A DNA stretch of 64,000 bases from Osedax fenrisi (GCA_964019155.1 OZ025240.1:17920021-17984020), one strand, 5' to 3'; positions 12,641 to 26,116 are shown, counted from the stretch's first letter. Notes: generated from the sequence alone by a model not told the origin. Program-made: numbers and translations.

Positions 12641-13291
12641 ATAATAATGAGTTTAAATAAATAAAACATATTACATCTATTTATCTTATTCATATAATGT
12701 GTTGTTTTACTAATCTCATTATGTATAGTTATAATATATTAAAACATACATGTAGGATACATACATTGTAGGTATCATACGTATTAATCAGTTAAGTTAT
12801 TTAATTAATATTACTAATTTTATCATCTTAATTTAATGTAATCTAATCTATATAATATCATTACTTTTACATAATTAATTATTCAAGCATGATAATTTAT
12901 CATAACAAAACGTATATCAATACTTATTTATTACGTATATTATTAGTGTTTCTAATCAATTACAATACATATATTAATTTATATTATATAAATATATATC
13001 GACTTGTCATTTTTACAATTATTTGTACTATTCATATTAACCTCATTTACAATTATTTTAATGGGTACATTATATCGTGTAGATTCGTTTATAGATTCCT
13101 ATCAATAAATCAGATAATTAATACATATTTGTGAATGATATATAAATACATTTGAATAAATATTTTTCAAATTAAATAATATATTATTTTATCTATCAAT
13201 CTATATATTAATAATTATGTTCAATAATAAATTTATAATTTAAATTAAACTACACGTATATGTTTTAATATATAGCATAACATAGTAAACT
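12641..13291. other. A+T-rich DNA without recognisable gene
   Basis: The open frame at 12889-13134 is Ile/Tyr/Asn-rich with no domain pattern, which is what random A+T-rich DNA gives. Nothing else was found. Confidence 0.55.
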
Positions 13292-13594
13292 GCCTGTGTG
13301 GCTCAGTGGCTAAGGCGTCAGACACACAAGCAGTAGGACACGGGTTCGACCCTCATCCGGACCATTAATTCATTTTATAAAATGGGTCTTAAAATATTAT
13401 TTAGAAGTGATCCTATATAATTGTGTATAAATAAATGATCGGCTCTCGTTAAAACCATTGATGCCTTAACATGAGAGCAGCTTCGAAGGGACATTAGAGC
13501 CATATATGGTTATAAGTGAAAACTTCATCTAAGTTCCTGGATGGGATGAAAGGACTCCACCAAATAAAAATAACAATAACAATAAAAATAATAG
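13292..13594 (+). mobile_element. tRNA-derived SINE
   Basis: The 5' head carries RNA polymerase III promoter boxes: an A box around TGGCTCAGTGGCTAAGGC and a B box, GGTTCGACC, at about 13343-13351. Spacing and a terminal CCGGACCA are tRNA-like. The acceptor stem does not pair well and the anticodon loop is damaged, so it is not a working tRNA gene. A ~190-bp body follows, with two G+C-richer blocks, and the unit ends in an A-rich tail of AATAAC repeats at about 13564-13594. SINEs depend on a partner LINE for mobility; the partner is unknown. No second copy was seen in the window. Confidence 0.7.
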
Positions 13595-14558
13595 TTAATA
13601 AAATATGTTATTATAGTTTTATTAAATATATATATATTTATATAAGATATACAAAAATTATTATTAATAATAAAATAACCGGTACAGTATCAGCTAATTC
13701 TATATTTGAAGGAACTGATGGAGCACAATCGTCGTCGGTAAATACATTCGGGTTAAATGGAATTATTACAGTCTTCGTAAAATATTTATGGCTACATCAG
13801 TTCTTTTTATTTTAATGTATGCGATGTTTAATATATCCGTTAAATCTTTCAATTTGATATGATTATTGCAACCAATCTTATTGTAATCTCATTTAGTGAC
13901 CGTATTAGGGACTTATATGACCTCTAGATATATGCTTATATTTTAATTCATATTTGATAAAAAATATAGAAATTATGTATATATGTTTAAAATATTTTAG
14001 TTTTTCATAATATATTGTTATTTTTTATATCGATATATTTGTATATTCTTGAGAAGGTTTTAAGTTGAAATTTTTTTTCATAAATATAAAGACTTAATAA
14101 AAAAATCAGTTTATTGGATATTTCAGCACTATTTTAACTAATTAAAAAATAAAAAATACTTATTTAGACAACTATTTAATTATGAATATTGTATTCATTA
14201 CATATTTTTTTATAGGATTTATAATTTCTGAGATACAGAGAGTGTCCGTATTCGGTTGCTTTTAAACCCTATAGGGTATACCCTTATTTTTTTGTAATTA
14301 ACAAATTTATGAAATTTATAATAAACTAATAAATGCATTTTATTTTGTTAAATGGACTGTTGTATATATATAAGATCTTATTATATTATTTTTAGTTTTT
14401 TCTTATACGTATTTCTATAGTAAGTTTATTTACTATTTTATAGACTACTTTATGTATTATATATGCAAATCACTAATCGATATTTTAACTTAAAATGTAT
14501 ATTATGTGAGATATATATATACTATATATATATATATATATATATACCTATAGGGACT
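13595..14558. other. A+T-rich DNA with old repeat shared with 56.8 kb
   Basis: 13903-13985 (from GTATTAGGGACTTATA) is homologous to 56777-56870, the DNA on the right side of the large element at 55130-56775. GAGATACAGAGAGTGTCCGT at 14230-14249 resembles the inner right end of the GGGGA-type MITEs. No gene was found. Confidence 0.4.
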
Positions 14559-14797
14559 ATATAAGGTTTATGCCATCCAAATCATATATATAAGGTTTAG
14601 GGCACCCATGTTATATCGGATGCATATTTATAAAAAATATATATTTTGTTGATGTTAAAGGGTCAATATTTCAGAAAATGATAACAAAAAATTCGATTTT
14701 TCATTATTTCAAAAAACGGGTGGTCCCCAATTTTTTAGATTTTAGAGCAGGCTTATACCACCCTGTTATTCTTGGATGGATTTAACCTGATTTTATA
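14559..14797. mobile_element. Candidate MITE with CCATCCAA termini
   Basis: The left end AAGGTTTATGCCATCCAA and the reverse complement of the right end, CAGGTTAAATCCATCCAA, match at about 14 of 18 positions. The left pattern partly recurs at about 14590. Related GGATGGCATAAACCT sequence occurs at 28871-28895. No coding capacity. Confidence 0.4.
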
Positions 14798-15783
14798 TAT
14801 CCAATTTATGTATATTATATATCTACTATATACAATAAAGTCTATTTAATTATTAATATATATATGTGTGACAATTTTGAAATATTTTTGGAAATTTTTT
14901 TTGGAAATTTTTTGAAATATTTTTTAAAATTTGTGGACATTTTTTTGAAATATTTTAATTTTGTTGTTGAAATGTTGTGGACAATTTTAAAATATTGTTT
15001 ATGACTATCCTAGGGGGTGCGTAGTCATTCTAATTTTAACATGGAGAGAATACGAAATTTAACATGGGAATTATAAAAAAATACTATTAAGTGGCTTTAA
15101 CTTCTAATCATTTTTTTAAATTAATGACATTTATTTAAAAAATAAAAACCATACATTTGTAGGTAATACATTTTAAAAATGCATAGTTTTTATAATAAAA
15201 CATTTATTATAAGTGTATCGAATCAATATATGTACATTTTGAAAATTACCTATAGAATTTTCTATATATTATTTATGAACTGTGAACATTTTATAAATAT
15301 TTATCAAATAGTTTAAACTGTGAAACCCTCCAAATATCATAAATTGTGTAAAATAAAATACTGTGATATAAGATTCTAAAATATTACATAATAATGTATA
15401 TCATATGTTGTTAGAAGCAATATATTTATATTTTCAAAATTACGTATTTAATATTTTCTATATAATATTTATAAACTATTAAAATTAAATTATGCAATAT
15501 TAAATGTAGAATCTTCCAAACATTGTACATTATGTAATAAAAATACAGATAAGCTTTTAAATTTTTGTGTTTGTTAAATATTACATAATAATGTTATACA
15601 GAATATTTTGTAGAGTACACTCTTAGAAAAAAGAGTATTCTAGCTTGTATTAAAATTTAGAATACTCTTTATTTAAAATAAGTTTTCCATCTAATAATAT
15701 GGCCAAATACTCTATAAAAGAGTATTCCATATCATAACAGTTATAAAACTAGCAAAAAAGTATTTAATATAATATATATATAA
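14798..15783. other. A+T-rich DNA, T-rich low complexity
   Basis: There are runs of TTTTTGAAATATTTT type near 14880-14990 and several AAGAGTATTCT motifs near 15630-15730. No gene or element with clear ends was seen. Confidence 0.5.
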
Positions 15784-15835
<52 letters not shown>

Positions 15836-15836
15836 G
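15784..15836. repeat. (AAT)n microsatellite
   Basis: A run of about 17 AAT/ATA triplets. Confidence 0.9.
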
Positions 15837-15949
15837 ATATATATCTATAGTTATAACTATCTATAGTTTTAAAAGTCATTATAATATGTCATACAAGAGT
15901 ATAAGTATTTAAGTGTATAAGTGTATATGAATTATAAACATACTCCTTA

Positions 15950-17460
15950 ATACTCATACCAAAAGTTCATTACATCTTTACCTTATTCCTCTTTCCCTTC
16001 TACACTAAATCGCTGACTCTATCATTGATAGAGTCTATCAGTATCCCTCTAAATAACATATTTCATTCCTCGATTCTGGCACTTTTCCAACATCATACAA
16101 ACACGCACTCATTACACCTCTCCCCAAGATACCAAACTTGTACCCTAAGAGTCTCAATAATTATCTCCCAATATCAAACCCATCAATATTCTCTAAAGCT
16201 TTGGAACGCTAAACAACTAACATCCTATTTAATTTCAAACAAAATCCCTCACATCTTCCATATCTTCCTTCCAAATGAACCGCTCTAGTCAGAATATCCA
16301 GTGACATTCTCACAAATATTGACAATAAAAAAGCACTTTTCTTACACTACTTGACCTCTCCTCCACATTCGATCCTATTGAACACTACATACTCAAACAC
16401 CGACTTAAATCTATAGGTATCACAGGTACTGCACACAAATGGCTATCATCATTCATAACCAACCGAACTTCCTCAGTTCTAGTTCACTAAACCGTTCCTC
16501 TCGACGTCTTCTAACACATGGTGTTCCCCAAGGGTCATTCCTTGGACCAATACTCTTCAACATTTACCTAATTTCCCTTCTTCAACTTATTTCGAATTCT
16601 CCAGATAGCTTCCATATTATGCGGACGATATCTAACAATATGTAAAATTACATAAAATAAAAACTTTGCACCTGACTTAATAATCCTCTCATCTACTATT
16701 ACTACCATACACAACTGGCTCACATTAACTCCCTTATTTTCAATCCAATTAAACCAAGGTTATCTTCCTCCACCTCACACTCGGAGGTATATCTTTACCA
16801 ATACCTCCTACAATCAATACTAACGGACAGCTCATCAAGTACTCAATCCATTTCAAATATATTGGTTTTATATTCGACTATACTATTTGTTTTTATAAAC
16901 AATTGTCACACATAACAAAGTAACTAAACTATCAACTTCTCTATGCCTTATTCAATATTCAATATCAATTTGAACAGCTAATATTATAGCTTCTGCCTAT
17001 ATCCTACCTATATTCGACTACTGCAATGTTATCATCTACAATACTTCATCGTCATATATTTCCAAGCTCAAAATTCTTCAAAATTCGATCACTAGAATAC
17101 ACTACAACATACTAAAATACTCCCACTCATATATCTTCATTCCTAACTAAACTTCATTGGCTACCAGTATGCTAAATAATCTATTACTAAAAAATCTGCT
17201 ACTGGCACATAAATAATACACCATGACTCTCATATCTACCTAGCATCCTTACTCACACTTAAATTACCAACTAGTATCACTACACGCTCTACTAATACAT
17301 TTCTACTTCAAATACCTCCTAAACACAACTTACATTCCACCAATATTCACACCTGGGCAATGTCTATCTCACACGCTTGGAACATTCTCCCTACATAAAC
17401 TCCAAATAACTGCTTAAATCTAATTTATTTAAAAAACATATAAAACAATATATTAACCTA
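15950..17460 (+). pseudogene. Decayed CR1/L2-like non-LTR reverse transcriptase
   Basis: Fragments of one reverse transcriptase follow in order, in shifting plus-strand frames. First LITPLPKIPNLYPKSLNNY with a PIS motif (about 16100-16190), then TLLDLSSTFDPIEH and KSIGITGTAHKWLSSF (about 16340-16450), then GVPQGSFLGPILFNIYL (about 16520-16570). Near 16990-17170 comes ILPIFDYCNVI with a degraded 'LHWLPV' region. The last piece, ending near 17450, resembles the usual 'WN.LP...LKTHLF' tail. This C-terminal layout is typical of the CR1/L2 branch. Many stops and frameshifts make it inactive. The plus strand is unusually C-rich compared with the surroundings. The endonuclease is missing, so the copy is 5' truncated, as is usual for LINEs. 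Confidence 0.7.
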
Positions 17461-18263
17461 TACATGGAAGGCCGTTTCTATAGTATAGATATATAATATA
17501 TTCAATAAGGAAGTACATATGACCTTACTATATTTTCACTGTATGAATTCATATTAGAATTTATAATTATGTATTACTACACAGGTATATATTGTACCTA
17601 ATTTAAATTACTAAATGATTTTTATATACATTAAAATTAAATAAAGATATTTTTGTAAATATAATTTTTTTAGATATAAAAAATCTATGATTAATGATTA
17701 ATGATTAATTCAAATTTTACATTTATTTTTTCATTTAAATATATTTTAAATATATCATAACAATTATATTATTACAATGTTAAATTTAGTGGTGATTTTA
17801 TTTAAATAAATTTAATTTTTATAAATAATATTAGTTATTATAATGTGTAGTTAATTTTTAATTAATTTTATAGATTGGTTATTAAAAATAGCTAGATGAA
17901 TATTGATTTATATATATTTAAATATATACATTTATTATTTCCACACATTTTATTAAAATAAATCGAAATTATATTATTTTATAATGGTCATGTTTTAAAT
18001 CATTATTTATTATATTTTTATTATTAGTTAAATTATATGCAATTTTAATTTTTTTTTAAATAAAATTATTATATTATAAATTAATTAATATTCTAAAATT
18101 AACTTTAAAAATAACAATTAATTGTGTATATTTCAAGGTTTTTATTTTAAAATCAAGCGTGTATATATTTTAATAAAATGAAGTTAAATAGTTATATGAT
18201 ATAATTATTTATATTTTATTTTAAAATTAACTAAAACAAATAACAATAATTTTTTTACAATCA
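17461..18263. other. A+T-rich DNA without recognisable gene
   Basis: No coding pattern, bounded repeat or RNA gene was seen. Confidence 0.5.
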
Positions 18264-18375
18264 CAGATTTTTCAATCACAAAATTCATAATTTCAGTAGA
18301 AATCCTCCAATTATTCAGACATTAGCAGCAGGCCGCATTAATGAATGTATCCGTAGTTTCAAACATTACCTATAA
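18264..18375 (-). repeat. Exon-like module, copy 1
   Basis: The module runs from TTTTCAATCACAAAATTC to ATTACCTATAAAG on the plus strand, with the core TTAGCAGCAGGCCGCATT. On the minus strand it starts after an acceptor-like TTCTTTATAG followed by GTAATG. The frame is broken by stops. See copies at 25638 and 26117 for the best-preserved forms. Confidence 0.45.
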
Positions 18376-18892
18376 AGAAAATAAGATCAGTAAATTAAAA
18401 AACATAATATATAATTATATTATACATAATTATTATGAGTGTATAATATTTACACAATGATCATATTATATAAATCACTTATATAGATATTTAATTCAGA
18501 TTTACTGATGTATGCAAAATATAAAGTTAAATCTAGTTCAAAGTAAATAGTAATATTTCTAACAATACTATCTAGACTAGGTATATAAGTAATATAGTTA
18601 AGAAAAGAAAACATTAATTATAATTATACATACAAAAATGCACCACAATAATATTTATTAAATAATAATTTTAAATAATATTTTGAAAAATAGGTCTAAA
18701 ATATAATTTTGAAATGTATGCTTTATATAAAAAATGTTACATGTAGATGAATCATTTAAACATTTTATAATAATATAAATACATATTTTCTAATGATAAA
18801 ACGATGCTCATTTATATATATTTAAATTATTTTATTATTATATTTATTTATTAAATTCTAAACAAAATTATTATTTAAGTGAACTCAAATTA

Positions 18893-18960
18893 GTTTTCAA
18901 TGGCAGAATTTCATAACTTAGAACATCTTAGAATCCTCGAATCATCAAGTGCATAACTAC
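18893..18960 (-). repeat. Exon-like module, copy 2 (partial)
   Basis: A shortened copy containing TTTTCAATGGCAGAATTTCA and TTAGAATCCTCGAATC. It lacks the GCAGCAGGCTGC core. Confidence 0.35.
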
Positions 18961-20730
18961 AAAATATAAGAATTGTAATTCATAATGATCAAGGCCCTTG
19001 CTGAGTATTTGATATCAATGTAATTAGATAGGAGATTTATTATTTAAAAAATTTTATTTCTCTTGAAATACTTAATTTTGTAACATAATTTAAATTGAGC
19101 CATATTAATATATATATATATATATATTATGTTAATAGCCCTTCCAAATTTAATTATCATAGACACATTAACTTGGAAAATATTTCATTTCAAAAAAAGG
19201 TAATACAAAATGTAATAAAATTCATTAAAAAATAGTAATTTAAAAAAAATAATAGTAAACAAAATACTAATCATAAATCTTTTTGGTAGTTACAATAAAC
19301 ACATTATATTGAACATAGTATACACAAAATAGTAAGACTAACTAATTATTGACTGAGAAATAAGAGTTTTTATGTGAAAAACTAATATTCTGAGATAATC
19401 AATGTTAAAGATTGGCCATAATATTTATGTATTTTTTTGACTTCATCATACATTACATTTTACATTTTTCGGTTTTCGGACTGCGAACTGTGCTTATAAA
19501 GCAATCGGCCGTCCAAATCATAGTAATTAAAATTATTTAACTTGTTCTTATGATAGAATAATATTAATATATAACTTTTATGAAAATCTGGTTGATACAT
19601 TATTGTCGATAATATTGTTTTTAAATTGATAAAGTAATATTATTGAAAAAAAAAAGTATACTAATAAACAATCATTTTTTTATTAATAATTTTATTAGAA
19701 ATATAAAAAATGTAAAAATTGTAAAAAATTGTAAAAAATAAAAAAGTTAGGTATACTTAGTATATAACATTAGGTATTTAGTACTTTTAATATTTTCAGA
19801 TATTATAATGAATACATTTAATAATATATTTTTTAAATACAAATATTTGTATCATTTTTTTTTTTTAAAAATTTTCTCTAATACCCTTGATGGGTATTAT
19901 ACCCTTCAAGGGTACTAAATTATTTTAGCATAATTTCATTTTTTTTGCAAAAAATAAAAAATCATTAAAACAAAAAATTAGTAAAGTATTAAAGTGTTAT
20001 ATAATAATCAATGAAAAATATCACATTAATATATATGATTAGAAAAATTAAAAAATAATTAAATCAAGATATTTATTTAGGTATTTTAATCTTGATACTA
20101 CAATTACTAATAAATATTGATACTACTATAGTATTTCAATAGCAATGGCATAATAATATTCTTTGATAAATATAATGAAATAATAAATATTTAATTTTTT
20201 TTTAAAAACTATGAAATATTTTAAAACATAATTAGTAACTTACATTTTAATTAGAAATACAGTTTATTTAAAATATTAATACATATGTATATTGAAATAA
20301 TGTATCGCATTATTAAAATAAAATAGTAACCCCAATATGGTTATAAATAGATTTTTTATATATTATTCTAAGGACAGAGATAATAACAAATTATTAGCAA
20401 AACAAAATTAAAATGCATGTATCTATATAATTATGATACATAGATATATTTTATAAAGATAAAGAGTATTCTAAATGAAAAACAATGGTATTACAATATA
20501 TATATTATAAAGATATTGTGAACATTTTATATAAAATAATACATTATTACTATATTTATTTAATTACTGTTATATTGAATATATTTATAATGAACATAAT
20601 TATTTTAGGTAAATCCAGTTTTAATTGATTTTATTTGAATTGTATTGAAATAATGAATGTAATTATTAATTGTAATAATATATTAATGTATATACTAAAA
20701 GAAAAACATATTTTCAGATTTTTTATATAA
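18961..20730. repeat. Partial older copy of the tandem unit
   Basis: From about 19960 the DNA parallels later units: 20005-20160 matches 21145-21300 and 24770-24900, and 20530-20730 matches 22690-22880. The module found in the other units is missing here. No gene was found. Confidence 0.45.
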
Positions 20731-21330
20731 ATATATTATACAATTAGAAGGTAGATTAGAAAAATATAAAATTTAACCTATCACTAAATATGAATTTTAT
20801 TAAATGTTGCAATTTGGAAATGTTATCTAATTATTTTAAAAGATTTTTTGATTCATAGTATTATAAAAAATGCTTATTTGGGTGCTTTATATTTTAAATA
20901 AAAAAATTAATACGTGCTTATTAATAAATACTAATAAAGAAATAGACTTTTTCAATCGTATTATTTTAACCTTGACCTTAATTAAAACTGGGTTTAAAAA
21001 TAAATATATTTTCAAAATACGTTCACATAAATTTTTATTATTTTTTAAGTTTTTTTTTATAATATTAACTTATATTTAAACTATGTTTGTTTCCATAAGA
21101 TGTAAAACAAATTATTAAAAAGTAATTAAAATGTTATATAATAATAAATGAAAAATATCACATTAATATATCTTTGATTATAAAAGAATTAAATAAGAAG
21201 TTTATTTAGCTATTTTAATCTTGATACTACAATTACTAGTAAATATTTATACTACTATATTATTTCAATGTAAATGGCATAATAATATCTATTGATATTG
21301 TGAATTATTATTTTTAAAACCTATTATTTT

Positions 21331-21412
21331 TCAATAGCAACATTCCATAATTCGTGTGTTCTTAGAATCCTCCAAGCCTTCAGGTGTTAGCACCAGGCTA
21401 CATATGGTGCAG
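21331..21412 (-). repeat. Exon-like module, copy 3
   Basis: The minus strand reads SLVLTPEGLEDSKNTRIMEC and reaches a stop two codons later. The plus strand has the hairpin GGTG-TTAG-CACC. It is nearly identical to copy 5 (24981). Confidence 0.45.
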
Positions 21413-21967
21413 TATATTAATATAATAAATATAATAAATATAATTCATTATTTATATTGATTAAAGGGGAGCAATATCGGTTGATGTTAGAAATTTGTAT
21501 ATGTAAAGTATATAAAAAATGGTGGTTCAATGAAGACTTTAAAAAATAATCTATATGAATACCTGTCACATGACGTAATAAGGTGTTAGTAAAACTATTA
21601 TGAAATATTTTCAAACAAAATGATGATCTTAAATGTTAATTAGAAATACAGTTTATTTAAAATTTAATATTAAATTTAATATATTAATATAATTAATACA
21701 TATATATATATATTGAAATAATGTATCACATTATTAAAATAAAATAGTAACCCAATATTGTTATAAATAGATGTTTTATATATTATTTTAACGGAAAAAT
21801 TATATTTACTAATTTTCAACAATCAAAATCTTATTTTCATTATGACAGAGGTAGCTCCAAACCCATCTTAAATATTTACATTATAATATGGGCTATTACA
21901 TGTAGAACTTAACAGGTCTTTAAATAGTTATGGATGATTATTGTAATATAATGGATAACCCATAACT

Positions 21968-22030
21968 TTTCAATAGACATATACACAATTCTGGAATTAT
22001 TAGAAGCCTCCAATAATTCAGACAGAATAG
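21968..22030 (-). repeat. Exon-like module, copy 4 (partial)
   Basis: It matches the first ~60 bases of copies 6 and 7 (CAATTCTGGAATTATTAGAA) and then diverges where the others have the GCAGCAGGCTGC core. Confidence 0.4.
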
Positions 22031-22885
22031 TAGAACTAATTTAAAAAATTAAAATAAATTTTACCTGAATTTTCAGAAAATATATAATATTTTCTTATGA
22101 TCTTCATAAAGATAAATTAACGCTACAAATAGCATTTTACAAAATTAAAATATCATATTTTAGAATTATTAAATTAAAATTTTTTTTAAATGTAATATAC
22201 CCCATATATGTAATATACCCCTTAAGGCCAGACGGCAAGATTAATTTAGTTAAATGTAAAAAATATAAAAAATGACTAATTTTCAAAATATAATTAACCT
22301 CTTTTATTTTAATAATTTTTTTTTATCTGATATTTATTATATAAGTTTTTATATAAGTTTTTTTTATTTTGATTATGGATAATTATATAATTATGCAGAT
22401 GTATTTGTAAAAAAACTAAAAATAATTAACATATTTAATTTTTCAAAAACTATATAATTAATGATACATATGTTACATATGTTACAAAGATAAAGAGTAA
22501 ATTTTACAAAACAAATCAATATTACTATATATAATTATTGTTATATTGAATACACTTAGTAAAAATAATTATTTTGTATAAAACTAATTTAAGATTTGTA
22601 TTGAATTATATTTATTAAATTACAGAAAAACAATATAAAATGTTATAACAATACATATAAAGATATTGTAAACATTTTATATAAAATAATACATTATTAA
22701 TATAATTAATGTTATATTGAATGCACTTATAATGAACATTATTATTTTAGGTAAATCCAGTTTAAATTAATCAATATAGATGTTATTTGAATTGTATTGA
22801 AATAATGAATATACTAATTAATTGTAATAATATATTAATGTATATACTAAAAGAAACACATGATATTTTTACATAAATATACCAG

Positions 22886-23460
22886 CAGTACCCAGTGTTG
22901 TTCGGTTTTTGATTATTTTCCTATTATCTATTATTTATTTATTATTTATTAATTAGAGCTATTCCTGATTCTACATTTCTAATATATACAATTAAATAAA
23001 GTTTATCTAAAATACAAACAAATGTAGAAACATATTTTTAATATTTAAAAAATTAGTGAATAAATATTTCAAAAAATATATTAAAAACTACAAAAAATAT
23101 TTAAAATATTATAAAATATGTTGAAAACCCAAACCCAAACACTCCCAACCCTGCTTTACTCATTGTTTGATAGTTTGCCTATCTATTATTTTTTAATTAT
23201 GGCTATTCAAGATTCTGCCTTTCTAGAATATACGAATATTTGTTTTTAATATTTCAACAAAATTTAAAAAATATTTTCAATAAAATTCAATAAAGAATTC
23301 CAATATTACAAATTATGAATTAAAAAAATGTCCTAAACCCTAACTCTAACCGTGCACTACACTGCTCGGTTTTTGATTATTTGCATATCTATTATTTATT
23401 TATTATAGCTATTCCTGATTCTGCATTGCTAGTATACAACAATTATTTCAAAATATTACA
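22886..23460. repeat. Three diverged tandem copies
   Basis: The block TTGATTATTTGCATATCTAT ... AGCTATTCCTGATTCTGC is repeated near 22905, 23165 and 23372. Spacing is about 205-260 bp. It separates tandem units A and B and is followed by AAATATTTCAAA-type low-complexity DNA to about 23720. Confidence 0.5.
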
Positions 23461-23768
23461 AAATATATTTTTTTTAATGTTCTTAAAATATTAAAAAAAA
23501 TATAATATTTATATCTTATAATATTTATATAATATTATATAATTATAATCTTTTAATTATATCTTAAAATAATAATATTTCAATAATTAGTTAAAAATAT
23601 TTCAAAAATACAAAAATAAAACAAAAATATTAAAAAATATTTAAAAAATATATCAAAAAAATATTTCAAATATTTCAAAAAAAATTCAAATAATTTTTAA
23701 AAAATGTAAAAAAAATATTTCAAAAAAGCGACGCCAAAGAATATACATGAACAAATTATTCTAATGGC

Positions 23769-23906
23769 AAAAAGTAAATTTATCAGGTTTTTATCGGGTA
23801 CACAGTAGAACATTAAAAAAATTTCCGTACCAAGACAATAAAGGTAAAAATTTATTAAGATCGGGTATAACAGATTTTCATGGCATACTTTGGTTCTAAG
23901 TTAGTT
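23769..23906 (+). other. Short open segment of unknown nature
   Basis: A stop-to-stop frame of about 44 codons begins WQKVNLSGFYRVHSRTLKKF and ends with TDFHGILWF. Its composition is more protein-like than its surroundings. I do not recognise it, and it has no start codon, so it may be an exon relic. Confidence 0.2.
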
Positions 23907-24447
23907 TCAAGTTAGCTCACCAGATACACACACATACATATATAATTAAATAGACTTTCTTTTATATAGTAGATTATATAATTAGAAGGTAGCATAAAAT
24001 ATAAAATTTATCTTATCTATCACTAAATGTGCATTTTATTAAATGTTACAATTTGAAAATGTTATCTAATTATTTTAAAAGATTTTTTGATATATGGATA
24101 CATAGTGTTATAAAATGCTTATTTGGGTGCATTTTATTTTGATTACAAGAATTAATACTTATTAATAAATACTAATAAAGAAATAAACTTTTTATTTTAA
24201 TTGTATTATTATTACCTTGCCCTTAAAAAATTAAAAATGGTTTATTAAAAATAAATATATTAAAAATACGTATATTACGTATATTAAATATATTCAAAAT
24301 ACGTTCACATACATATTTATTATATGATAATGAATGATTTTATATAAAATGTTTAGTATATAATCATAATATATGTATTATTATTTTCTAAGTTTTATTT
24401 GATAATATTACCTTATATTTATTTAAACTATGTTTGTTTCCATAAAA

Positions 24448-24692
24448 GGGGTTTCACACCAACTCGAACGCAATTATTAACTCTAATAATTAGAGGTTAA
24501 AGTTTAACTCTAATATTAAAATCCAATATTTAAAATAAAATAAATGCTTATCTGTAAAAAGGGTTTCACACCAACTCAAACGCTATTATTAACTCTAAAA
24601 AAGTATGTGTAAAACCTCTTTAAAAAATATAGTTAAACTTTAACCTCTAATAATTCGAGTTAATAATTGCATTCGAGTTGGTGTGAAACCCC
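24448..24692. mobile_element. MITE with ~60-bp inverted repeats
   Basis: The ends are GGGGTTTCACACCAACTCGA and its reverse complement, and the match extends about 60 bases on each side. A third copy of the terminal sequence lies inside at about 24561. Paralogous unit A has the uninterrupted site at about 21092-21105 (CCATAAGATGTAAAA), which shows that this is an insertion. The target duplication is ambiguous (A/T-rich, 2-3 bp). There is no coding capacity and the superfamily is not determined. Confidence 0.75.
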
Positions 24693-24980
24693 TTAGAGAT
24701 GTAAAATAAATTATAAACTTAAAAACAAAAATTAAGTGAAGTATTAAAATGTTATATAATAATCAATGAAAAAGATCACATTAATATATCTATGATTAGT
24801 AAAATTAAAAAAAATTAAATCAAGATGTTTATTTAGGTATTTTAATATTGATACTACTATATTATTTCAATGGCATGTAATATCCTTCGATATGAATGAA
24901 ATAATAAATAATTTTAAAATGTTTTTGATTTAAATTATGATATTAATTTTATGAAATTATTATTTATAAAACCTATTATT

Positions 24981-25085
24981 TTTCAATGGCAACATTCCAT
25001 AATTCGTGTATTCTTAGAATCCTCCAAGCCTTCAGGAATTAGCACCAGGATACATATGTATTGTATTTGAAGTTTGATTCATTAC
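24981..25085 (-). repeat. Exon-like module, copy 5
   Basis: The minus strand starts after AAAG with GTAATGAATC and later reads ILVLIPEGLEDSKNTRIMEC. Close to copy 3. Confidence 0.45.
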
Positions 25086-25637
25086 CTTTAAAAATTCAGA
25101 AGGTGCAGAATATTAATAAAAGGGCACAAATATAATTCATTATTTATAATGATTAAAGGGGAGAAACATCAGTTGATGTTTGAAATTTGTATATTTAAAG
25201 TATATACAAAATATAGGTTCAATGAAGACTTTAAAAATATAATCTGTTTGAATACTTGTCACATGACGTAATAGAGTGATCCTAAAACTATTATGAAATA
25301 TTTTCAAACAACAATTTTTAACTTAAATTTAAATTTGAAATACAGTTTATTTAAAATATTAACACATATGTATTCTGAAATAGAGTATCAGATTATTAAA
25401 ATAAAATAGTAATCCCAATATGGTTATAAATAGATGTTTTATATATTATTATAAGGAAACAATCATTTTTTACTAATTTTCAACAATAAAAATCTTACTT
25501 TATATTATTTTTCATTATGAGAGAGGTGCTCCTAACCCATCTTAAATATTTACATTATAATATGGGCTATGTACATGTAGAACTTTACTGTCATTAGCTA
25601 GTTATAGATAATTATTGTAATATAATTATAAACCATA

Positions 25638-25742
25638 ACTTTTCAATAGAAAAATACACAATTCTGGAATTATTAGAAGCCTCCAATAATTCAGACAATA
25701 GCAGCAGGCTGCAAATCCAAATATCTGGAGTTCATCCATCAC
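25638..25742 (-). repeat. Exon-like module, copy 6
   Basis: On the minus strand it follows TTTGTTTAG and begins GTGATGGATGAACTCCAGAT. With one indel relative to copy 7 it then reads LLLLSELLEASNNSRIVYFS. The plus strand is also open (LELLEASNNSDNSSRLQIQI), so the coding strand is uncertain. Confidence 0.45.
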
Positions 25743-26116
25743 CTAAACAAATACAGAAAAATAATAAGTGCAACAACATTTAAAATATAATTCATTATTT
25801 TGTGTATTAATAAATATTTACATTAATATATATCTGTACTATAAAAGGAGACTAAGATAATTATGGAATTGATATTAATATTATTTAAGAAATACAAAAT
25901 GATTTACTAACATATTATTAATCCTAGATATACATAATCAATTATCAATATTAAAAATAACCTATTAATTTAGATATATTTAAAATCGAATCTAATATTA
26001 TTCAATAAAATATAAACTAATAAACCATTATAATATGGGCTATTACACTAATAGAACTTTACGTCATTAGATAGTTATAGATGATTATTGTAATATAATA
26101 ATAACCCATAAATTGT

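Larger units (their letters stand above)
20731..22880. repeat. Tandem duplication unit A
   Basis: The unit starts near ACAATTAGAAGGTAG and runs to the point where the sequence matches the end of the preceding unit. It contains modules at 21331 and 21968. Large parts align with unit B (23965-26500), e.g. 20830-21100 with 24060-24440. Frames called inside it are Asn/Ile/Lys-rich and unconvincing. Confidence 0.55.

Noticed and set aside
12889..13134. 81-codon frame
   Set aside because: Ile/Tyr/Asn-rich composition typical of random A+T-rich DNA; no motif, no homologous copy in the window.
13292..13363. Functional tRNA gene
   Set aside because: Acceptor stem and anticodon loop do not fold properly and a SINE body with tail follows.
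23330..23355. Telomere-like CCCTAACTCTAACC
   Set aside because: A single irregular occurrence inside diverged tandem copies, not an array.
25638..25742. C/D-box snoRNA
   Set aside because: GTGATGGA and CTGA are present in one copy but the terminal box is missing and the motifs are not kept in the other copies.
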